Shown here: positions 38,552 to 49,159 of the stretch, in pieces
Position numbering within the stretch: the first letter of the stretch is position 1
How the letters are laid out: the number at the start of each line of letters is the position of its first letter
From: Mycolicibacterium arabiense
GTDB lineage: Bacteria; Actinomycetota; Actinomycetes; Mycobacteriales; Mycobacteriaceae
Length of the DNA: 64,000 nucleotides
Direction of reading: 5' to 3'
Assembly: GCF_010731815.2 (NCBI RefSeq)
Contig: NZ_AP022593.1
Location: 1,488,001-1,552,000, forward strand
Translations under genes and position numbers: made by a program
The notes under the pieces: model-generated
The model's input: only the letters and a program-made list of their open reading frames with translations
Database searches by the model: none
What the model was told of the DNA's origin: nothing

Positions 38552-41500
38552 GTCACCACCACCAGCAGATCACCGCCCTCGACCTGCGCGGTGGCCGCGA
38601 CGGCGACGCGCCCGACGGTGCCTGCCTTCGGTGCGGTGATCGCCGCTTCCATCTTCATGGCCTCGATGGTGGCGATCGTCTGGCCGGCATCGACGCGTTC
38701 GCCCTCGGCCACCCCAACGGTGACGACCCCGGCGAACGGGGCGGCGACGTGGTCGGGGTTGGACCGGTCGGCCTTCTCGGCGGCGGGGACGTCCGCGGCG
38801 ATGGACTCGTCGCGCACCACCACCGGGCGGAGCTGACCGTTGAGCAGGCACATCACGGTGCGCATGCCGCGTTCGTCGGGATCGGAGATGGCCTCGAGCC
38901 CGATGATCAACTCGACGCCGCGTTCGAGGTAGACCCGATGCTCGTCCCCGTGGCGCAGACCGTAGAAGAACTGGTTGGCCGAGAGCCGCGACGTGTCGCC
39001 GTACTGCTCGCGGTGAGCCTCGAACTCCTTGGTGGGCCCCGGGAACAGCAGCCGGTTCAGGGTCGCCTGCCGATCGACTCCCGGCTCGGCGAGCAGCTTC
39101 TCGTCCTCTGCCGACAACTCCGTGACGGCCTTGGCCGGTGCCCTGCCCTCCAGCGCCCTGCTGCGCAGCGGTTCGGGCCATCCGCCGGGCGGGTCGCCGA
39201 GTTCGCCTCGCAGGAAACCGATCACGCTGTCCGGGATGTCGAATCGCTGTGGGTCCTCGGCGAATTCGTCGGCGCTGACACCCGCTCCGACCAGGGCCAG
39301 CGCGAGGTCGCCCACCACCTTGCTCGACGGGGTGACCTTCACCAGCCTGCCCAGGATCCGGTCGGCCCCGGCGTAGGCGTTCTCGACGTCCTCGAAGCGG
39401 TCGCCGAGGCCCAGCGCAACGGCCTGGGTGCGCAGATTGCTCAGCTGGCCACCTGGGATCTCGTGGGTGTAGACCCGCCCGGTCGGGGCGGGCAGGCCTG
39501 CCTCGAACGGCGCGTACACCTTGCGCAGCGCCTCCCAGTAGGGCTCGAGGTCGCAGACCGCGCCCAGCGACAGCCCCGAGTCGTACTCGGTGTGTGCGGT
39601 CGCCGCCACGATCGACGACAGTGCGGGCTGACTGGTGGTGCCCGCCAACGGCGCTGCCGCCCCGTCGACGGCGGACGCGCCCGCCTGCCAGGCCGCGAGA
39701 TACGTCGCGAGCTGACCGCCGGGGGTGTCGTGGGTGTGCACGTGCACCGGCAGGTCGAACCGGCTGCGCAGGGCCGACACCAACGTGGCGGCGGCGGGTG
39801 GGCGTAGCAGTCCGGCCATGTCCTTGATCGCCAGGACGTGCGCGCCTGCCTCGACGATCTGGTCGGCCAGCTTCAAGTAATAGTCGAGCGTGTAGAGGGT
39901 TTCGGCGGGGTCGGACAGGTCACCGGTGTAACTCATCGCGACTTCCGCGACCGCAGTGCCGGTTTCGCGTACGGCGTCGATGGCCGGTCGCATGGAGTCG
40001 ACGTTGTTGAGTGCGTCGAAGATCCGGAACACGTCGATGCCGGTGCGGGTGGCCTCGTCGACGAACGCGTGCGTCACCGACTCCGGGTACGGCGTGTAGC
40101 CGACCGTGTTGCGGCCCCGCAGCAGCATCTGCAGGCAGATGTTCGGGATTGCCTCGCGCAGTGCGGCGAGCCGCTCCCACGGATCCTCCTTGAGGAAGCG
40201 CAGTGCCACGTCGTACGTTGCGCCGCCCCAACATTCGATCGAAAGCAGCTGCGGCATCATCCGCGCCACGAACGGGGCCACCATCAGCAGGCCGTTGGAG
40301 CGGACCCGGGTGGCCAGCAGCGACTGGTGCGCGTCGCGGAAGGTGGTGTCGGTGATGCCGAGATCCGGTGTGTCCCGCATCCATTCGGCGAAGCCCCGCG
40401 GTCCCAGCTCGATGAGCCGCTGCCTGCTGCCCGGCGCGGGCGGCGCATCGAGATCGCACACCGGCAGCTTGTCGTGCGGATAGACCGTCGACGGGCGTTC
40501 GCCGTGCGGCTTGTTCACCGTCACGTCGGCCAGGAAGTTCAGGATCTTGGTGCCGCGGTCGGCAGGCGTGTGGGAGGTGAGCAGCTGCGGCCGATCGTCG
40601 ATGAACGGCGTCGTGACGCGGCCGGCACGGAAGTCGGGGTCGTCGACGACGGCCATCAGGAACGGGATGTTGGTCGACACGCCGCGGACGCGGAACTCCG
40701 CCAGTGCGCGCCGGGCCCGCGCCTGGGCGGTGGTGAAATCCCTTCCGCGACAGGTCAATTTGACGAGCATGGAGTCGAAGTGGGCGCCGATCTCGGCCCC
40801 GAGGTGCGTGCCGCCGTCCAATCGGATGCCCGCGCCACCCGGGGACCGGTAGCCGGTGATGCGGCCGGTGTCGGGCCGGAAGCCGTTGGCCGGGTCCTCG
40901 GTGGTGATGCGGCACTGCATGGCCGCCCCGCGTACCCGCAGCGTGTCCTGGCTCAGACCCAGATCGGCCAAGGACTCCCCCGCGGCGATCCGCAGCTGCG
41001 AGCCGACCAGGTCGACGTCGGTGATCTCCTCGGTGACGGTGTGCTCCACCTGGATTCGCGGATTGCACTCGATGAACACGTGATTGCCGCGCTCGTCGAG
41101 CAGGAACTCGACGGTGCCCGCGCAGAAGTAGCCGATCTGACGCGCGAACGCGACGGCGTCACCACAGATCCGCTGCCGCAACTCCTCGGAGAGGTTGGGC
41201 GCGGGCGCCAATTCGATCACCTTCTGGTGGCGCCGCTGCACGCTGCAGTCGCGCTCGAACAGGTGCACCACCTCACCGCGTGCGTCGGCGAGGATCTGCA
41301 CCTCGATGTGGCGGGGGTTGAGCACCGCCTGCTCCAGGTAGACCGTGGGATCGCCGAACGCCGACTCCGCCTCGCGACTGGCCGCCTCGATCGCCTCGGG
41401 CAGCGCTGCGGCTTCGGCGACACGGCGCATGCCGCGCCCGCCTCCGCCGGAGACCGCCTTGACGAACACCGGGAATTCCATGCCGGCCGCGGCGGCGACC

Positions 41501-41931
41501 AGCTCGTCGACCGACGCCGAGGGCTCCGAGGACGCCAGTACCGGCAGCCCCGCCTCGCGGGCAGCGGCGATGGCGCGGGCCTTGTTGCCCGTCAGTTCCA
41601 GGACGTGCGCTCCGGGTCCGACGAACGTGATGCCCGCGGCGTCGCAGGCCGCAGCCAGCTCGGGGTTCTCGGAGAGGAACCCGTAGCCCGGGTACACGGC
41701 GTCGGCGCCGGAATGCCGCGCGACGCGGATGATCTCGTCGACCGAGAGGTAGGCACGGACGGGATGGCCGACCTCGCCGATCTGGTACGACTCGTCGGCC
41801 TTGAGCCGGTGCGACGAGTTGCGGTCCTCCAGGGCGAACACCGCAACGGTCGCGATGTCCAGCTCGTAGGCAGCCCGGAACGCCCGGATCGCGATCTCAC
41901 CACGGTTTGCGACCAGCAGTTTGGAAATCAC
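38548..41931 (-). CDS. pyc: Pyruvate carboxylase
   Basis: An 1127-residue anaplerotic biotin enzyme making oxaloacetate from pyruvate. The biotin carboxylase domain (1 to about 450) starts [19 protein letters not shown] and includes GGGGRGMR and a [17 protein letters not shown] stretch. The carboxyltransferase barrel (about 530-820) has [18 protein letters not shown]. The C-terminal biotinyl domain carries EAMKMEA, with Lys1093 as the biotin site. The start is GTG at 41931, giving the length known for M. smegmatis Pyc. The frame upstream to 42390 is a VKOR shadow. Confidence 0.97.
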   Translation of the reverse strand: MISKLLVANRGEIAIRAFRAAYELDIATVAVFALEDRNSSHRLKADESYQIGEVGHPVRAYLSVDEIIRVARHSGADAVYPGYGFLSENPELAAACDAAGITFVGPGAHVLELTGNKARAIAAAREAGLPVLASSEPSASVDELVAAAAGMEFPVFVKAVSGGGGRGMRRVAEAAALPEAIEAASREAESAFGDPTVYLEQAVLNPRHIEVQILADARGEVVHLFERDCSVQRRHQKVIELAPAPNLSEELRQRICGDAVAFARQIGYFCAGTVEFLLDERGNHVFIECNPRIQVEHTVTEEITDVDLVGSQLRIAAGESLADLGLSQDTLRVRGAAMQCRITTEDPANGFRPDTGRITGYRSPGGAGIRLDGGTHLGAEIGAHFDSMLVKLTCRGRDFTTAQARARRALAEFRVRGVSTNIPFLMAVVDDPDFRAGRVTTPFIDDRPQLLTSHTPADRGTKILNFLADVTVNKPHGERPSTVYPHDKLPVCDLDAPPAPGSRQRLIELGPRGFAEWMRDTPDLGITDTTFRDAHQSLLATRVRSNGLLMVAPFVARMMPQLLSIECWGGATYDVALRFLKEDPWERLAALREAIPNICLQMLLRGRNTVGYTPYPESVTHAFVDEATRTGIDVFRIFDALNNVDSMRPAIDAVRETGTAVAEVAMSYTGDLSDPAETLYTLDYYLKLADQIVEAGAHVLAIKDMAGLLRPPAAATLVSALRSRFDLPVHVHTHDTPGGQLATYLAAWQAGASAVDGAAAPLAGTTSQPALSSIVAATAHTEYDSGLSLGAVCDLEPYWEALRKVYAPFEAGLPAPTGRVYTHEIPGGQLSNLRTQAVALGLGDRFEDVENAYAGADRILGRLVKVTPSSKVVGDLALALVGAGVSADEFAEDPQRFDIPDSVIGFLRGELGDPPGGWPEPLRSRALEGRAPAKAVTELSAEDEKLLAEPGVDRQATLNRLLFPGPTKEFEAHREQYGDTSRLSANQFFYGLRHGDEHRVYLERGVELIIGLEAISDPDERGMRTVMCLLNGQLRPVVVRDESIAADVPAAEKADRSNPDHVAAPFAGVVTVGVAEGERVDAGQTIATIEAMKMEAAITAPKAGTVGRVAVAATAQVEGGDLLVVVT

Positions 41932-41966
41932 GCGTAACCCTAACCCGAGGTCGCGCGCGCCTGGAA

Positions 41967-42596
41967 TCAGATCAGCGTGGACCAGTAATTCCAGAACCGC
42001 ACCAGGATCATCAGGATCAATGCGGTGAACCACAGGACGACCAGCGGCCAGCGCCACTGGTAGAGGACGCGTGCGATCGGGTTGTCTGCCAACGATCGCA
42101 GCGCGATCGGAGTCACGACCGCGAACAGCGGGATCATCACCGCCCACACCACCATGCAGTACGGGCACAGGGCACCGATGTGGTAGAGGCTCTGGATGAT
42201 CAGCCAGTGCACGAACACCACGCCCAGCAGGGTGCCGACGGCCAGCCCGGCCCAATACCACTGCGGCAGCCGGACTCTCGCGAGCGAGAGGACCCCGGTG
42301 ACGGTGACGACGGTGAACGCCACGATGCCGATCAGCGGGTTCGGGAAGCCGAACAGCGCCGCCTGCGGGGTGACCATCACCGAGCCGCACGACAGCACCG
42401 GGTTGATGCTGCAGGACGGCACGTAGGCCGGGTTGATCAGGATCTCGATCTTCTCGACCGTCAGCGTGAAGGCGGCGGCGAAGCCGACGACACCCGCGAT
42501 GAGCAGCCAGATCGCGCTCGCGCGACCCACGCGCACCGTGTTCCCGGCCGCCGGTTCGTCGGCAACCGGGACGGCATCGGGCGCGGTGACGGTCAT
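41967..42596 (-). CDS. Vitamin K epoxide reductase (VKOR) family membrane protein
   Basis: A 209-residue integral membrane thiol oxidoreductase with about five helices. It has the CxxC redox centre in LCPYCM and the loop cysteine pair CSINPVLSC. In mycobacteria VKOR reoxidises the periplasmic DsbA partner. The upstream gene is exactly such a DsbA and overlaps its start by four bases (ATGA). The ATG at 42596 (MTVTAPDAV) is chosen over the longer shadow frame. Corresponds to Rv2968c. Confidence 0.93.
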   Translation of the reverse strand: MTVTAPDAVPVADEPAAGNTVRVGRASAIWLLIAGVVGFAAAFTLTVEKIEILINPAYVPSCSINPVLSCGSVMVTPQAALFGFPNPLIGIVAFTVVTVTGVLSLARVRLPQWYWAGLAVGTLLGVVFVHWLIIQSLYHIGALCPYCMVVWAVMIPLFAVVTPIALRSLADNPIARVLYQWRWPLVVLWFTALILMILVRFWNYWSTLI

Positions 42597-43390
42597 GGTG
42601 CTGCCGGAGCCTGGCCCGGAGCGGTCGGCGCGGGGGCGGCGGGCTGGGCGGACGCGCCGGGCAGCTCGCCGACGATCTCGGTGATCTTGGCTACGAGGGC
42701 GTCGGGCGTGGAGTACTCGTACTCCTCGCCGTTGATGCGGACCGTCGGGGTGGCGTTGATCTCGACCGCACCGGCGAGGCCCTCGGCCATCTTGGTGTAG
42801 CGGCCGCTGTTGATGCACTCCGGCACCGAGCCCGCGGCGCCGGCCTGACGTGCGGTCTCGATCAGCTGCTCGTCGGTCGGGAAGTTGGTGCCGACCTCGC
42901 TGGGCTGCTGGGCGTAGAGCGCGGCGTGGAACCGGCTGAACGCCTCCTTGTTCGGGGTCTTGTCCTCGTCGGCGACGCAGTACGCGGCGGCAGCGGCACG
43001 CGAGGAGTAGTTCTGGTTCGCCGGGCGGTCGAGGATCGCGACCATGTAGTAGTCGGTGGCGATCGCGCCGCTGGCGACCAGCGAGCTGATGGTGGGGCCG
43101 AACTGCTGCTCGAAGCGGCCGCACACCGGGCAGAGGAAGTCCTCGTAGAGACTCAGCACGGCCTTGGGCTCGGTGGTGCCCTCCTTGGTGACCACGTTCG
43201 CCGAGGCGACCCGGATCGACTTGGCGTCACCTGCGGCGGGCTTGTCCTTGGCGTTCAGCACGATCGTGAGCACGACGGCAACCGCGATGACGACCACGGT
43301 CGCGGTCAGCCCGATCTTGATCAGCATGTCGCGCCTGCGGTCCGCAGCCTTCAGGTCGTAGCTGGCGGTCTTCTTCGGTTTCGTGGCCAC
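42593..43390 (-). CDS. DsbA-like membrane-anchored thiol:disulfide oxidoreductase
   Basis: A 265-residue protein with a short basic N-terminus, one membrane anchor (about residues 24-46) and an external thioredoxin fold. The active site is FLCPVCGRF, and the cis-proline loop is in INATPTVRING. The C-terminus is an Ala/Pro-rich tail. It introduces disulfides in exported proteins with VKOR as partner. Corresponds to Rv2969c (DsbA). Confidence 0.93.
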   Translation of the reverse strand: MATKPKKTASYDLKAADRRRDMLIKIGLTATVVVIAVAVVLTIVLNAKDKPAAGDAKSIRVASANVVTKEGTTEPKAVLSLYEDFLCPVCGRFEQQFGPTISSLVASGAIATDYYMVAILDRPANQNYSSRAAAAAYCVADEDKTPNKEAFSRFHAALYAQQPSEVGTNFPTDEQLIETARQAGAAGSVPECINSGRYTKMAEGLAGAVEINATPTVRINGEEYEYSTPDALVAKITEIVGELPGASAQPAAPAPTAPGQAPAAP

Positions 43391-43446
43391 GAATCACAGG
43401 GTACCGGCGGCTGCGGCACACACCCACGAGGCCGCCGCGCAGGGGC

Positions 43447-44598
43447 TCAGCAACGGCTGAGGTGAGCCTTCAACGCCGAGACCATGTCGGCCGTGGCCAC
43501 CGCACTCCCGCCGCCCAGCGGGAAGAAGTTCGCGAACGCGTGCACCACGGAGCCGTACTCGCGGTAGTCCACCGGCACGCCCGCGGCCGCCAGCGCCTCG
43601 GCGTAGTGATGACCTTCGTCGCGCAGCGGGTCGAAACCGGCGGTCAGCACCAGTGCGGGCGGCAGGCCGGTCAGGTCGTCGGCCAGCAGCGGGGAGATCA
43701 GCGGATCGGACACGTCCACCGCCGCGCCGCTGAGGTAGTTGTCCCGGAACCAGTCCATGTGCGGCTTGGTCAGGAAGAAGCCTTCGGAGAACAGCAGTTT
43801 GGAGCGGGTGTCGCCGGCGAAGTTGGTCGCCGGGTAGAGCAGCAGTTGCAGCGCGGGAAGCGGCACGCCCTGGTCGCGGTCGTCGCGGGCCAGCCTCGAC
43901 ACCACGGCGGCGAGGTTGCCACCGGCGCTGTCGCCGCCGACGGCGATGCGACGCGGGTCGGCGCCCAGCGCGGCGGCGTTGTCGACGGCCCACCGGTAGG
44001 CGGCGTAGCAGTCGTGGACCGCAGCGGGTGCCTTGTGTTCCGGGGCGAGCCGGTAGTCGACGGACAGGACACCGACGCCCGCGTCGCGGCTGATCAGCCG
44101 GCATAGCCCGTCGTGCGTGTCGAGGTCGCCGACGACGAACCCGCCACCGTGGAAGAACACCAGCAGCGGTGAGCCGGCGGGCAGTCCGTCGACCGGTGTG
44201 TAGTGACGGGCCCGCATCTGCCCCTCAGGTCCCGGAACGGTCAGCTCGCGGATCCCGACGGTCACGCCGGAGTCGATCTTCGCCGACAGGTTGCGCAGCT
44301 GTTCCCGGGATACGACCACGTCGTCGCTGGCCACCAGGCCGTTCACCCCCGAGGCCCGCTGCATCGCCAGCACCAGGGCCAGGGTCGGGTCGAGCGTGTT
44401 GCCGTCGATCGTCACCGCGCGGCGACCCAGCAGCTTGCGCTTGACCGGTTCCGGGATGCGCTTGACCAACGGCAGCAGCGCGCCGCTCACGGCGTTGAGC
44501 GTCGCGAGCTTGCGGCGGCTCGGCCGACCGGCACCCGGGTCGGCCACCGTGCCCACCGGAGCGGTGGGCGGGATGCCGACTGGCACACTCTTGGTCAT
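43447..44598 (-). CDS. lipN: Alpha/beta-hydrolase, HSL family esterase/lipase
   Basis: A 383-residue hormone-sensitive-lipase family esterase. The oxyanion motif is FFHGGGFVVGDLDTHD, the nucleophile elbow is GGDSAGGNLAA, and the acid and base are in GFDPLRDEGHHY and VVHAFANF. The ATG at 44598 gives [11 protein letters not shown]. That ATG shares the palindrome CATG with the start of the divergent aldo/keto reductase. Corresponds by position to Rv2970c (lipN). Hydrolyses short to medium acyl esters by family. Confidence 0.9.
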   Translation of the reverse strand: MTKSVPVGIPPTAPVGTVADPGAGRPSRRKLATLNAVSGALLPLVKRIPEPVKRKLLGRRAVTIDGNTLDPTLALVLAMQRASGVNGLVASDDVVVSREQLRNLSAKIDSGVTVGIRELTVPGPEGQMRARHYTPVDGLPAGSPLLVFFHGGGFVVGDLDTHDGLCRLISRDAGVGVLSVDYRLAPEHKAPAAVHDCYAAYRWAVDNAAALGADPRRIAVGGDSAGGNLAAVVSRLARDDRDQGVPLPALQLLLYPATNFAGDTRSKLLFSEGFFLTKPHMDWFRDNYLSGAAVDVSDPLISPLLADDLTGLPPALVLTAGFDPLRDEGHHYAEALAAAGVPVDYREYGSVVHAFANFFPLGGGSAVATADMVSALKAHLSRC

Positions 44599-45436
44599 GG
44601 CTCGCTCCTTCGATCCCTCGGTCACGCTGAACGACGGTAATTCGATCCCCGCCGTGGGGTTGGGAGTCTGGCAGACCCCGGCCGACGACACCGAGCGTGC
44701 GGTCAGTGCGGCGCTGTCGGCAGGCTACCGGCACGTCGACACCGCAGCCGCGTACGGCAACGAGGAGGGCGTCGGCCGCGCCGTCGCGGCATCGGGCCTG
44801 CAGCGCGACGACGTGTACGTCGTCACCAAGCTGTGGAACTCCGAGCAGGGGTACGACACCACGCTGCGGGCCTTCGACGCGAGCATGACCAAGCTCGGCC
44901 TCGACCGGCTCGACCTCTACCTCATCCACTGGCCCATGCCGGAGGTCAACGCCTTCGTCGACACCTTCAAGGCGTTCGCCCACCTGCGCGAGCAGGGCCG
45001 GGTCACGTCGATCGGCGTGAGCAACTTCGAGCCCGAACACCTGCGCACGCTGGTCGACGCCACGGGGATCGTTCCCGCGGTGAACCAGATCGAGCTGCAC
45101 CCGCTGCTCCCCCAGCACGAACTGCGCGAGGTGCACGCCGAACTCGGCATCGCGACCGAGGCCTGGAGCCCGCTGGGCCAGGGGTCGCTGCTGAGCCACG
45201 CGACGCTGGCGGACCTCGCCGCGACACACGGCAAAACGCCTGCGCAGGTCCTGATTAGGTGGCACATCCAGCTCGGTAATATCGTCATCCCGAAATCGGT
45301 GAACCCCGAACGCATCGCGAGCAACTTCGACGTGTTCGACTTCGAGCTGAGCGAGCAGGACATGACGTCCATCGCGTCGCTCGAGGACGGCACGCGACTG
45401 GGTCCCGATCCACGCACGTTCAACTTCAAAGGGTAG
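44597..45436 (+). CDS. Aldo/keto reductase (Rv2971-like)
   Basis: A 279-residue NADPH-dependent aldo/keto reductase. The catalytic tetrad is visible: Asp and Tyr in DTAAAYGNE, Lys in VVTKLW and His in [20 protein letters not shown] is the cofactor-binding end. It starts at an ATG inside the CATG shared with lipN, and a second reductase gene follows after seven bases. Corresponds to Rv2971. Reduces aldehydes and ketones; physiological substrate unknown, possibly dicarbonyl detoxification. Confidence 0.9.
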   Translation: MARSFDPSVTLNDGNSIPAVGLGVWQTPADDTERAVSAALSAGYRHVDTAAAYGNEEGVGRAVAASGLQRDDVYVVTKLWNSEQGYDTTLRAFDASMTKLGLDRLDLYLIHWPMPEVNAFVDTFKAFAHLREQGRVTSIGVSNFEPEHLRTLVDATGIVPAVNQIELHPLLPQHELREVHAELGIATEAWSPLGQGSLLSHATLADLAATHGKTPAQVLIRWHIQLGNIVIPKSVNPERIASNFDVFDFELSEQDMTSIASLEDGTRLGPDPRTFNFKG

Positions 45437-45443
45437 GTGGAAC

Positions 45444-46280
45444 ATGGCCACGGCAGAGATTCCGAACACGAGCCTCAACGACGACAACACGATCCCGGTC
45501 CTCGGCATCGGCACCGGCGAGTTGTCAGAGGCCGAAGCCGAGCACGCCGTCTCCGCGGCGCTGGAGATCGGCGTCCGGTTGATCGACACGGCCGCCGCCT
45601 ACGGCAACGAGGCAGCGGTGGGACGAGCCATCGCCGCGTCGGGCATTCCGCGGGCCGAGATCTTCGTGACCACCAAGCTGGCGACCGAGGATCAGGGCTA
45701 CCAGGCCTCCCAGGACGCGCTCAAGGTCAGCCTCGAACGGCTCGGCATGGAGTACGTCGACCTGTACCTCATCCACTGGCCCGCCGGAAACCCCAGCAAG
45801 TACATCGACAGCTTCGGCGGTCTGATGAAGCAGAAGGAACTCGGCAACTCGAAGTCGATCGGCGTCGCCAACTTCACCCCCGACGACCTGACCACGATCA
45901 TGGATCTCGCCTTCTTCGTGCCTGCGGTCAACCAGGTCGAACTGCACCCGCTGCTGAATCAGTCGGCGCTGCGCAGCTTCCACGCCGAGCACAACGTCCT
46001 CACCCAGGCCTACGGTCCGCTCGGGGTGGGCAAGCTACTCGACAACCCGACGGTGACGTCGGTCGCCGACGCCTACGGCAAGACCCCGGCACAGGTGCTC
46101 ATCCGCTGGAACGTGCAGCTGGGCAACTCGGTGGTGTACCGCTCTTCGAAGGCCGAGCGCATCGCCGAGAACCTCGACGTGTTCGACTTCGAACTGGCCA
46201 CCGAGCACCTCGACGCACTCAACGCGCTCGACGACGGCACCCGGTTCCGGCCCGATCCGGAGACCTACACCGGTTCCTGA
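45444..46280 (+). CDS. Aldo/keto reductase, second tandem copy
   Basis: A 278-residue aldo/keto reductase with [16 protein letters not shown] and LIHWPAG for the catalytic tetrad. It is a clear paralogue of the preceding gene, but the cofactor segment differs, [14 protein letters not shown] replacing [15 protein letters not shown] similar tandem pair, MSMEG_2407 and MSMEG_2408, is known in M. smegmatis, whereas M. tuberculosis keeps one. It ends just before a strong GC hairpin. Confidence 0.9.
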   Translation: MATAEIPNTSLNDDNTIPVLGIGTGELSEAEAEHAVSAALEIGVRLIDTAAAYGNEAAVGRAIAASGIPRAEIFVTTKLATEDQGYQASQDALKVSLERLGMEYVDLYLIHWPAGNPSKYIDSFGGLMKQKELGNSKSIGVANFTPDDLTTIMDLAFFVPAVNQVELHPLLNQSALRSFHAEHNVLTQAYGPLGVGKLLDNPTVTSVADAYGKTPAQVLIRWNVQLGNSVVYRSSKAERIAENLDVFDFELATEHLDALNALDDGTRFRPDPETYTGS

Positions 46281-46288
46281 CCTCGGCT

Positions 46289-46313
46289 CGGCCGCGGCGG
46301 TGAGCCGCGGCCG
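46289..46313 (+). terminator. Strong GC hairpin after the second aldo/keto reductase
   Basis: Arms 46289-46298 and 46304-46313 are perfectly complementary over 10 GC base pairs with a five-base loop, nine bases after the reductase stop. No U-tract, as usual in mycobacteria. A GTG in the loop (46300) is in frame with the downstream regulator, so the hairpin also argues against that codon being its start. Confidence 0.65.
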
Positions 46314-46335
46314 GCTCGGCGATACGATCACGGTC

Positions 46336-49113
46336 GTGCCGAGCGAACGTCGCGGACCGGTGTTGCGCGGCCGCGACCTGGAGTGCGCGGCGCTCGACGA
46401 ACTGGTCCCGGCGCAGCCATCGGGTGCGCGCGTGCTGGTGCTGCGCGGCGAGGCCGGTGTCGGGAAGACGGCGCTGCTCGAACACCTCAGCGCGCAGGCC
46501 ACGTCCTACCGAGCCGTCCATGTGGCGGGCGTCGAGTCGGACATGGAACTGGCCTTCGCCGGCCTCCACCAACTGTGCACGCCACTGCTGGGCCACCTCG
46601 ACGAACTACCGCCACCCCAGCGGGATGCGCTCAACGTGGCCTTCGGTCGGGGAGCGGGTGCTGCGCCCGACCGGTTCCTGGTCGGGCTGGCCGTCATGAG
46701 CCTGATGGCCGCCGCTGCCGCCGACCGCCCAATGCTGTGCGTCGTCGACGACGCCCAGTGGCTCGATCAGGTGTCGCTGCAGACACTCGGCTTCGTGGCA
46801 CGGCGCCTGCTGGCCGAACCCGTGGTCCTCGCCTTCGCCGTCCGCGAGTGCCCGGAGGCGCTGCGGGGTCTGCCGGAGCTGGAGGTCGCCGGGCTGTCCG
46901 ACTCGGTGGCGCGGGACCTCCTCGAATCGGTGATGGTCGGGGGCATCGATCCGCGGGTGCGCGACCGCATCGTCGCGGAGACCCGCGGAATTCCGCTGGC
47001 CATCCTCGAAGTCCCCCGCAACGTGTCGCCGACCGAACTCGCAGGCGGCTTCTGGATCTACGGCAAGCGCTCCTCCACGGCGGCCATCGAGGGTGACTTC
47101 GTGCGCCGAATCCAGGAATTGCCCGCCGACACCCGTCTGCTGCTGCTGACCGCGGCGGCGGAACCGGTGGGCGACACGGCGCTGTTCCTGCGCGCTGCAA
47201 CGCGACTCGGCATACCGGTCGACGCACTCGGACCCGCGGAGGCCGAGGGGGTGATCGAATTCGGTACGCGCATGCGATTCCTGCACCCGCTGATGCGGTC
47301 GGCCGCCTACCGCGCGGCGGACCTGATGGACCGCCGCACCGTGCACGAGGTGCTCGCCGACGTCACCGACCCACGGTCGGACCCCGATCGGCAGGCGTGG
47401 CATCGCGCCAACGCGGCAGCCGGTCCCGACGAGTCGGTGGCCGTCGCCCTGGAGGAGTCGGCGAACCGCGCGCAGAGCAGGGGCGGTGTCGCCGCGGCCG
47501 CAGCCTTCCTCGAGCGGGCCACGGCACTGACGTCGGATGCGCGGCTGCGCGGGGCCAGGGCGATTGCCGCCGCCGAGGCCAAGCGCGAGGCGGCAGCACC
47601 CGAGGCGGCCAGTGACCTCCTGGCGATCGCCGAACTGGCCCAGTTGACGCCGTTGCAGCGGGCGCGGGTTGGCCGGATGCGCGCGCAGATGGACTTCGCC
47701 CGCAGCCGGTCCGGTGCACCGGGTGCACCGCGCACCAGCGATGCCGCGGCCGCCCTCCTGAAGGCTGCCCGGCAATTGGAGACCCTCGACGACGACGCAG
47801 CCCGTGAGACCTACCTCGAGTCGATCAGCGCCGCCATGTACGCGGGTCGGCTGGGCGATCCCCGGGTCTTGACCGAGGCCGCGCGGGCCGGCCTCGACGC
47901 CATCTCGCGGATGCCCACCGTGAGGCGTCCGATCGACTTGCTGTTGCACGGCATGGCATGTCGGATCATCGACGGCCCCGGTGCCGGCTCCGACCAGCTG
48001 CGCAGGGCTCTGCACTCCTGGAACGAGCACGCCAAGAACGACACCGGGCCGGTGCAGAACTGGCCGTTCCCGATCGTGCAGGAGTCGGCAGCCCACGAGC
48101 TGTGGGACGACGACGTGCTGCTGCAGATCTCGACGGACATGGTGCGGCGCGCACGCGACGCCGGGGCACTGGCGGTGCTGGCACCCGCACTCACCTATCG
48201 CGCGGGCGTCCACGTCTATCGCGGCGAGTTGGGTTCTGCGGCAGACCTCCTCGACGAGGCCAATGCCGTGACGGCGTCGATGGGCCATACCCCGGTGAAG
48301 TACCACTCGCTCACCCTCGCGGCGTGGCGAGGCGTCGCCGCCGAGGCAGTACCGCTGATGGAGGCGGCCACGGCGGGTGGCACGGCCAAGGGCGAGGGGC
48401 GCCTGGTCGGGGTGGCCGACTACAACCTCGCCGTCCTCTACAACGGTCTCGGCCGCTACGAGGAGGCACTCGCCGCGGCCCGCCGGTGCTGCGAATACGA
48501 GGACCTCGGCTTCTACGGCTGGTGTCTCTTCGAACTCGTCGAGGCCGCCGCCCACGCCGGCGACACGGCGACGGCCGCTGCTGCCGTGACGCTACTCTCG
48601 GATCGCGCGGGCGGCAGCGGAACACCCTGGGGCGCAGGCGTGGTCGCGGCGGCTCGGGCCCTGGTGGCCGACGACGACGGTGCCGGTGAGTTGTTCGATC
48701 ACGCCGTCGACCTGCTCGACCGCGCGGGCATCGCCCCGCACCTCGCACGCACCCGCCTGTCCTACGGCGAGTGGCTGCGCAGGGCCGGTCGGCGGGGCGA
48801 TGCCCGTCGACAACTCACCGCAGCGCACGACGCCTTCACCGACATGGGTGCCGAGGCCTTCGCGCAACGGGCCCGCCGCGAACTCATCGCCGCCGGCGAG
48901 AAGGTGCGCAAGCATCCGGTGGCATCCGGCGACGGCCTCACCGCGCAGGAGAGCCAGATCGCCCGGCTCGCCGCCGACGGTCACACCAATTCCGAGATCG
49001 CGGCTCAACTCTTCCTGAGTGCCCACACCGTCGAATGGCACCTGCGCAAGGTGTTCGTCAAGCTCGGCATCACCTCGCGCCGGCAGCTCCGCACCGCCTC
49101 CTGGACCGGCTGA
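46336..49113 (+). CDS. Large LuxR-family ATPase (LAL-type) transcriptional regulator
   Basis: A 925-residue regulator. The N-terminal AAA/NB-ARC-like ATPase has Walker A GEAGVGKTA (residues 38-46) and Walker B LCVVDDAQWLD. A long helical TPR-like middle follows. The C-terminal LuxR helix-turn-helix is LTAQESQIARLAADGHTNSEIAAQLF followed by TVEWHLRKVFVKLGI. Such MalT/LAL proteins bind an inducer and ATP to activate nearby genes. I prefer the GTG at 46336 because an in-frame GTG at 46300 falls in a hairpin loop. Immediately downstream are a sigma factor, an SDR and a cupin, its probable targets or partners. Confidence 0.88.
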   Translation: MPSERRGPVLRGRDLECAALDELVPAQPSGARVLVLRGEAGVGKTALLEHLSAQATSYRAVHVAGVESDMELAFAGLHQLCTPLLGHLDELPPPQRDALNVAFGRGAGAAPDRFLVGLAVMSLMAAAAADRPMLCVVDDAQWLDQVSLQTLGFVARRLLAEPVVLAFAVRECPEALRGLPELEVAGLSDSVARDLLESVMVGGIDPRVRDRIVAETRGIPLAILEVPRNVSPTELAGGFWIYGKRSSTAAIEGDFVRRIQELPADTRLLLLTAAAEPVGDTALFLRAATRLGIPVDALGPAEAEGVIEFGTRMRFLHPLMRSAAYRAADLMDRRTVHEVLADVTDPRSDPDRQAWHRANAAAGPDESVAVALEESANRAQSRGGVAAAAAFLERATALTSDARLRGARAIAAAEAKREAAAPEAASDLLAIAELAQLTPLQRARVGRMRAQMDFARSRSGAPGAPRTSDAAAALLKAARQLETLDDDAARETYLESISAAMYAGRLGDPRVLTEAARAGLDAISRMPTVRRPIDLLLHGMACRIIDGPGAGSDQLRRALHSWNEHAKNDTGPVQNWPFPIVQESAAHELWDDDVLLQISTDMVRRARDAGALAVLAPALTYRAGVHVYRGELGSAADLLDEANAVTASMGHTPVKYHSLTLAAWRGVAAEAVPLMEAATAGGTAKGEGRLVGVADYNLAVLYNGLGRYEEALAAARRCCEYEDLGFYGWCLFELVEAAAHAGDTATAAAAVTLLSDRAGGSGTPWGAGVVAAARALVADDDGAGELFDHAVDLLDRAGIAPHLARTRLSYGEWLRRAGRRGDARRQLTAAHDAFTDMGAEAFAQRARRELIAAGEKVRKHPVASGDGLTAQESQIARLAADGHTNSEIAAQLFLSAHTVEWHLRKVFVKLGITSRRQLRTASWTG

Positions 49114-49159
49114 CCGACCCCGACCACGGGGACACCACGGGTTCGACCACGAACTTCCA

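Noticed and set aside
39838..41937. 699-codon plus-strand frame antisense to pyc
   Set aside because: The pyc frame has clear carboxylase domains over the same bases; the antisense translation has no motif.
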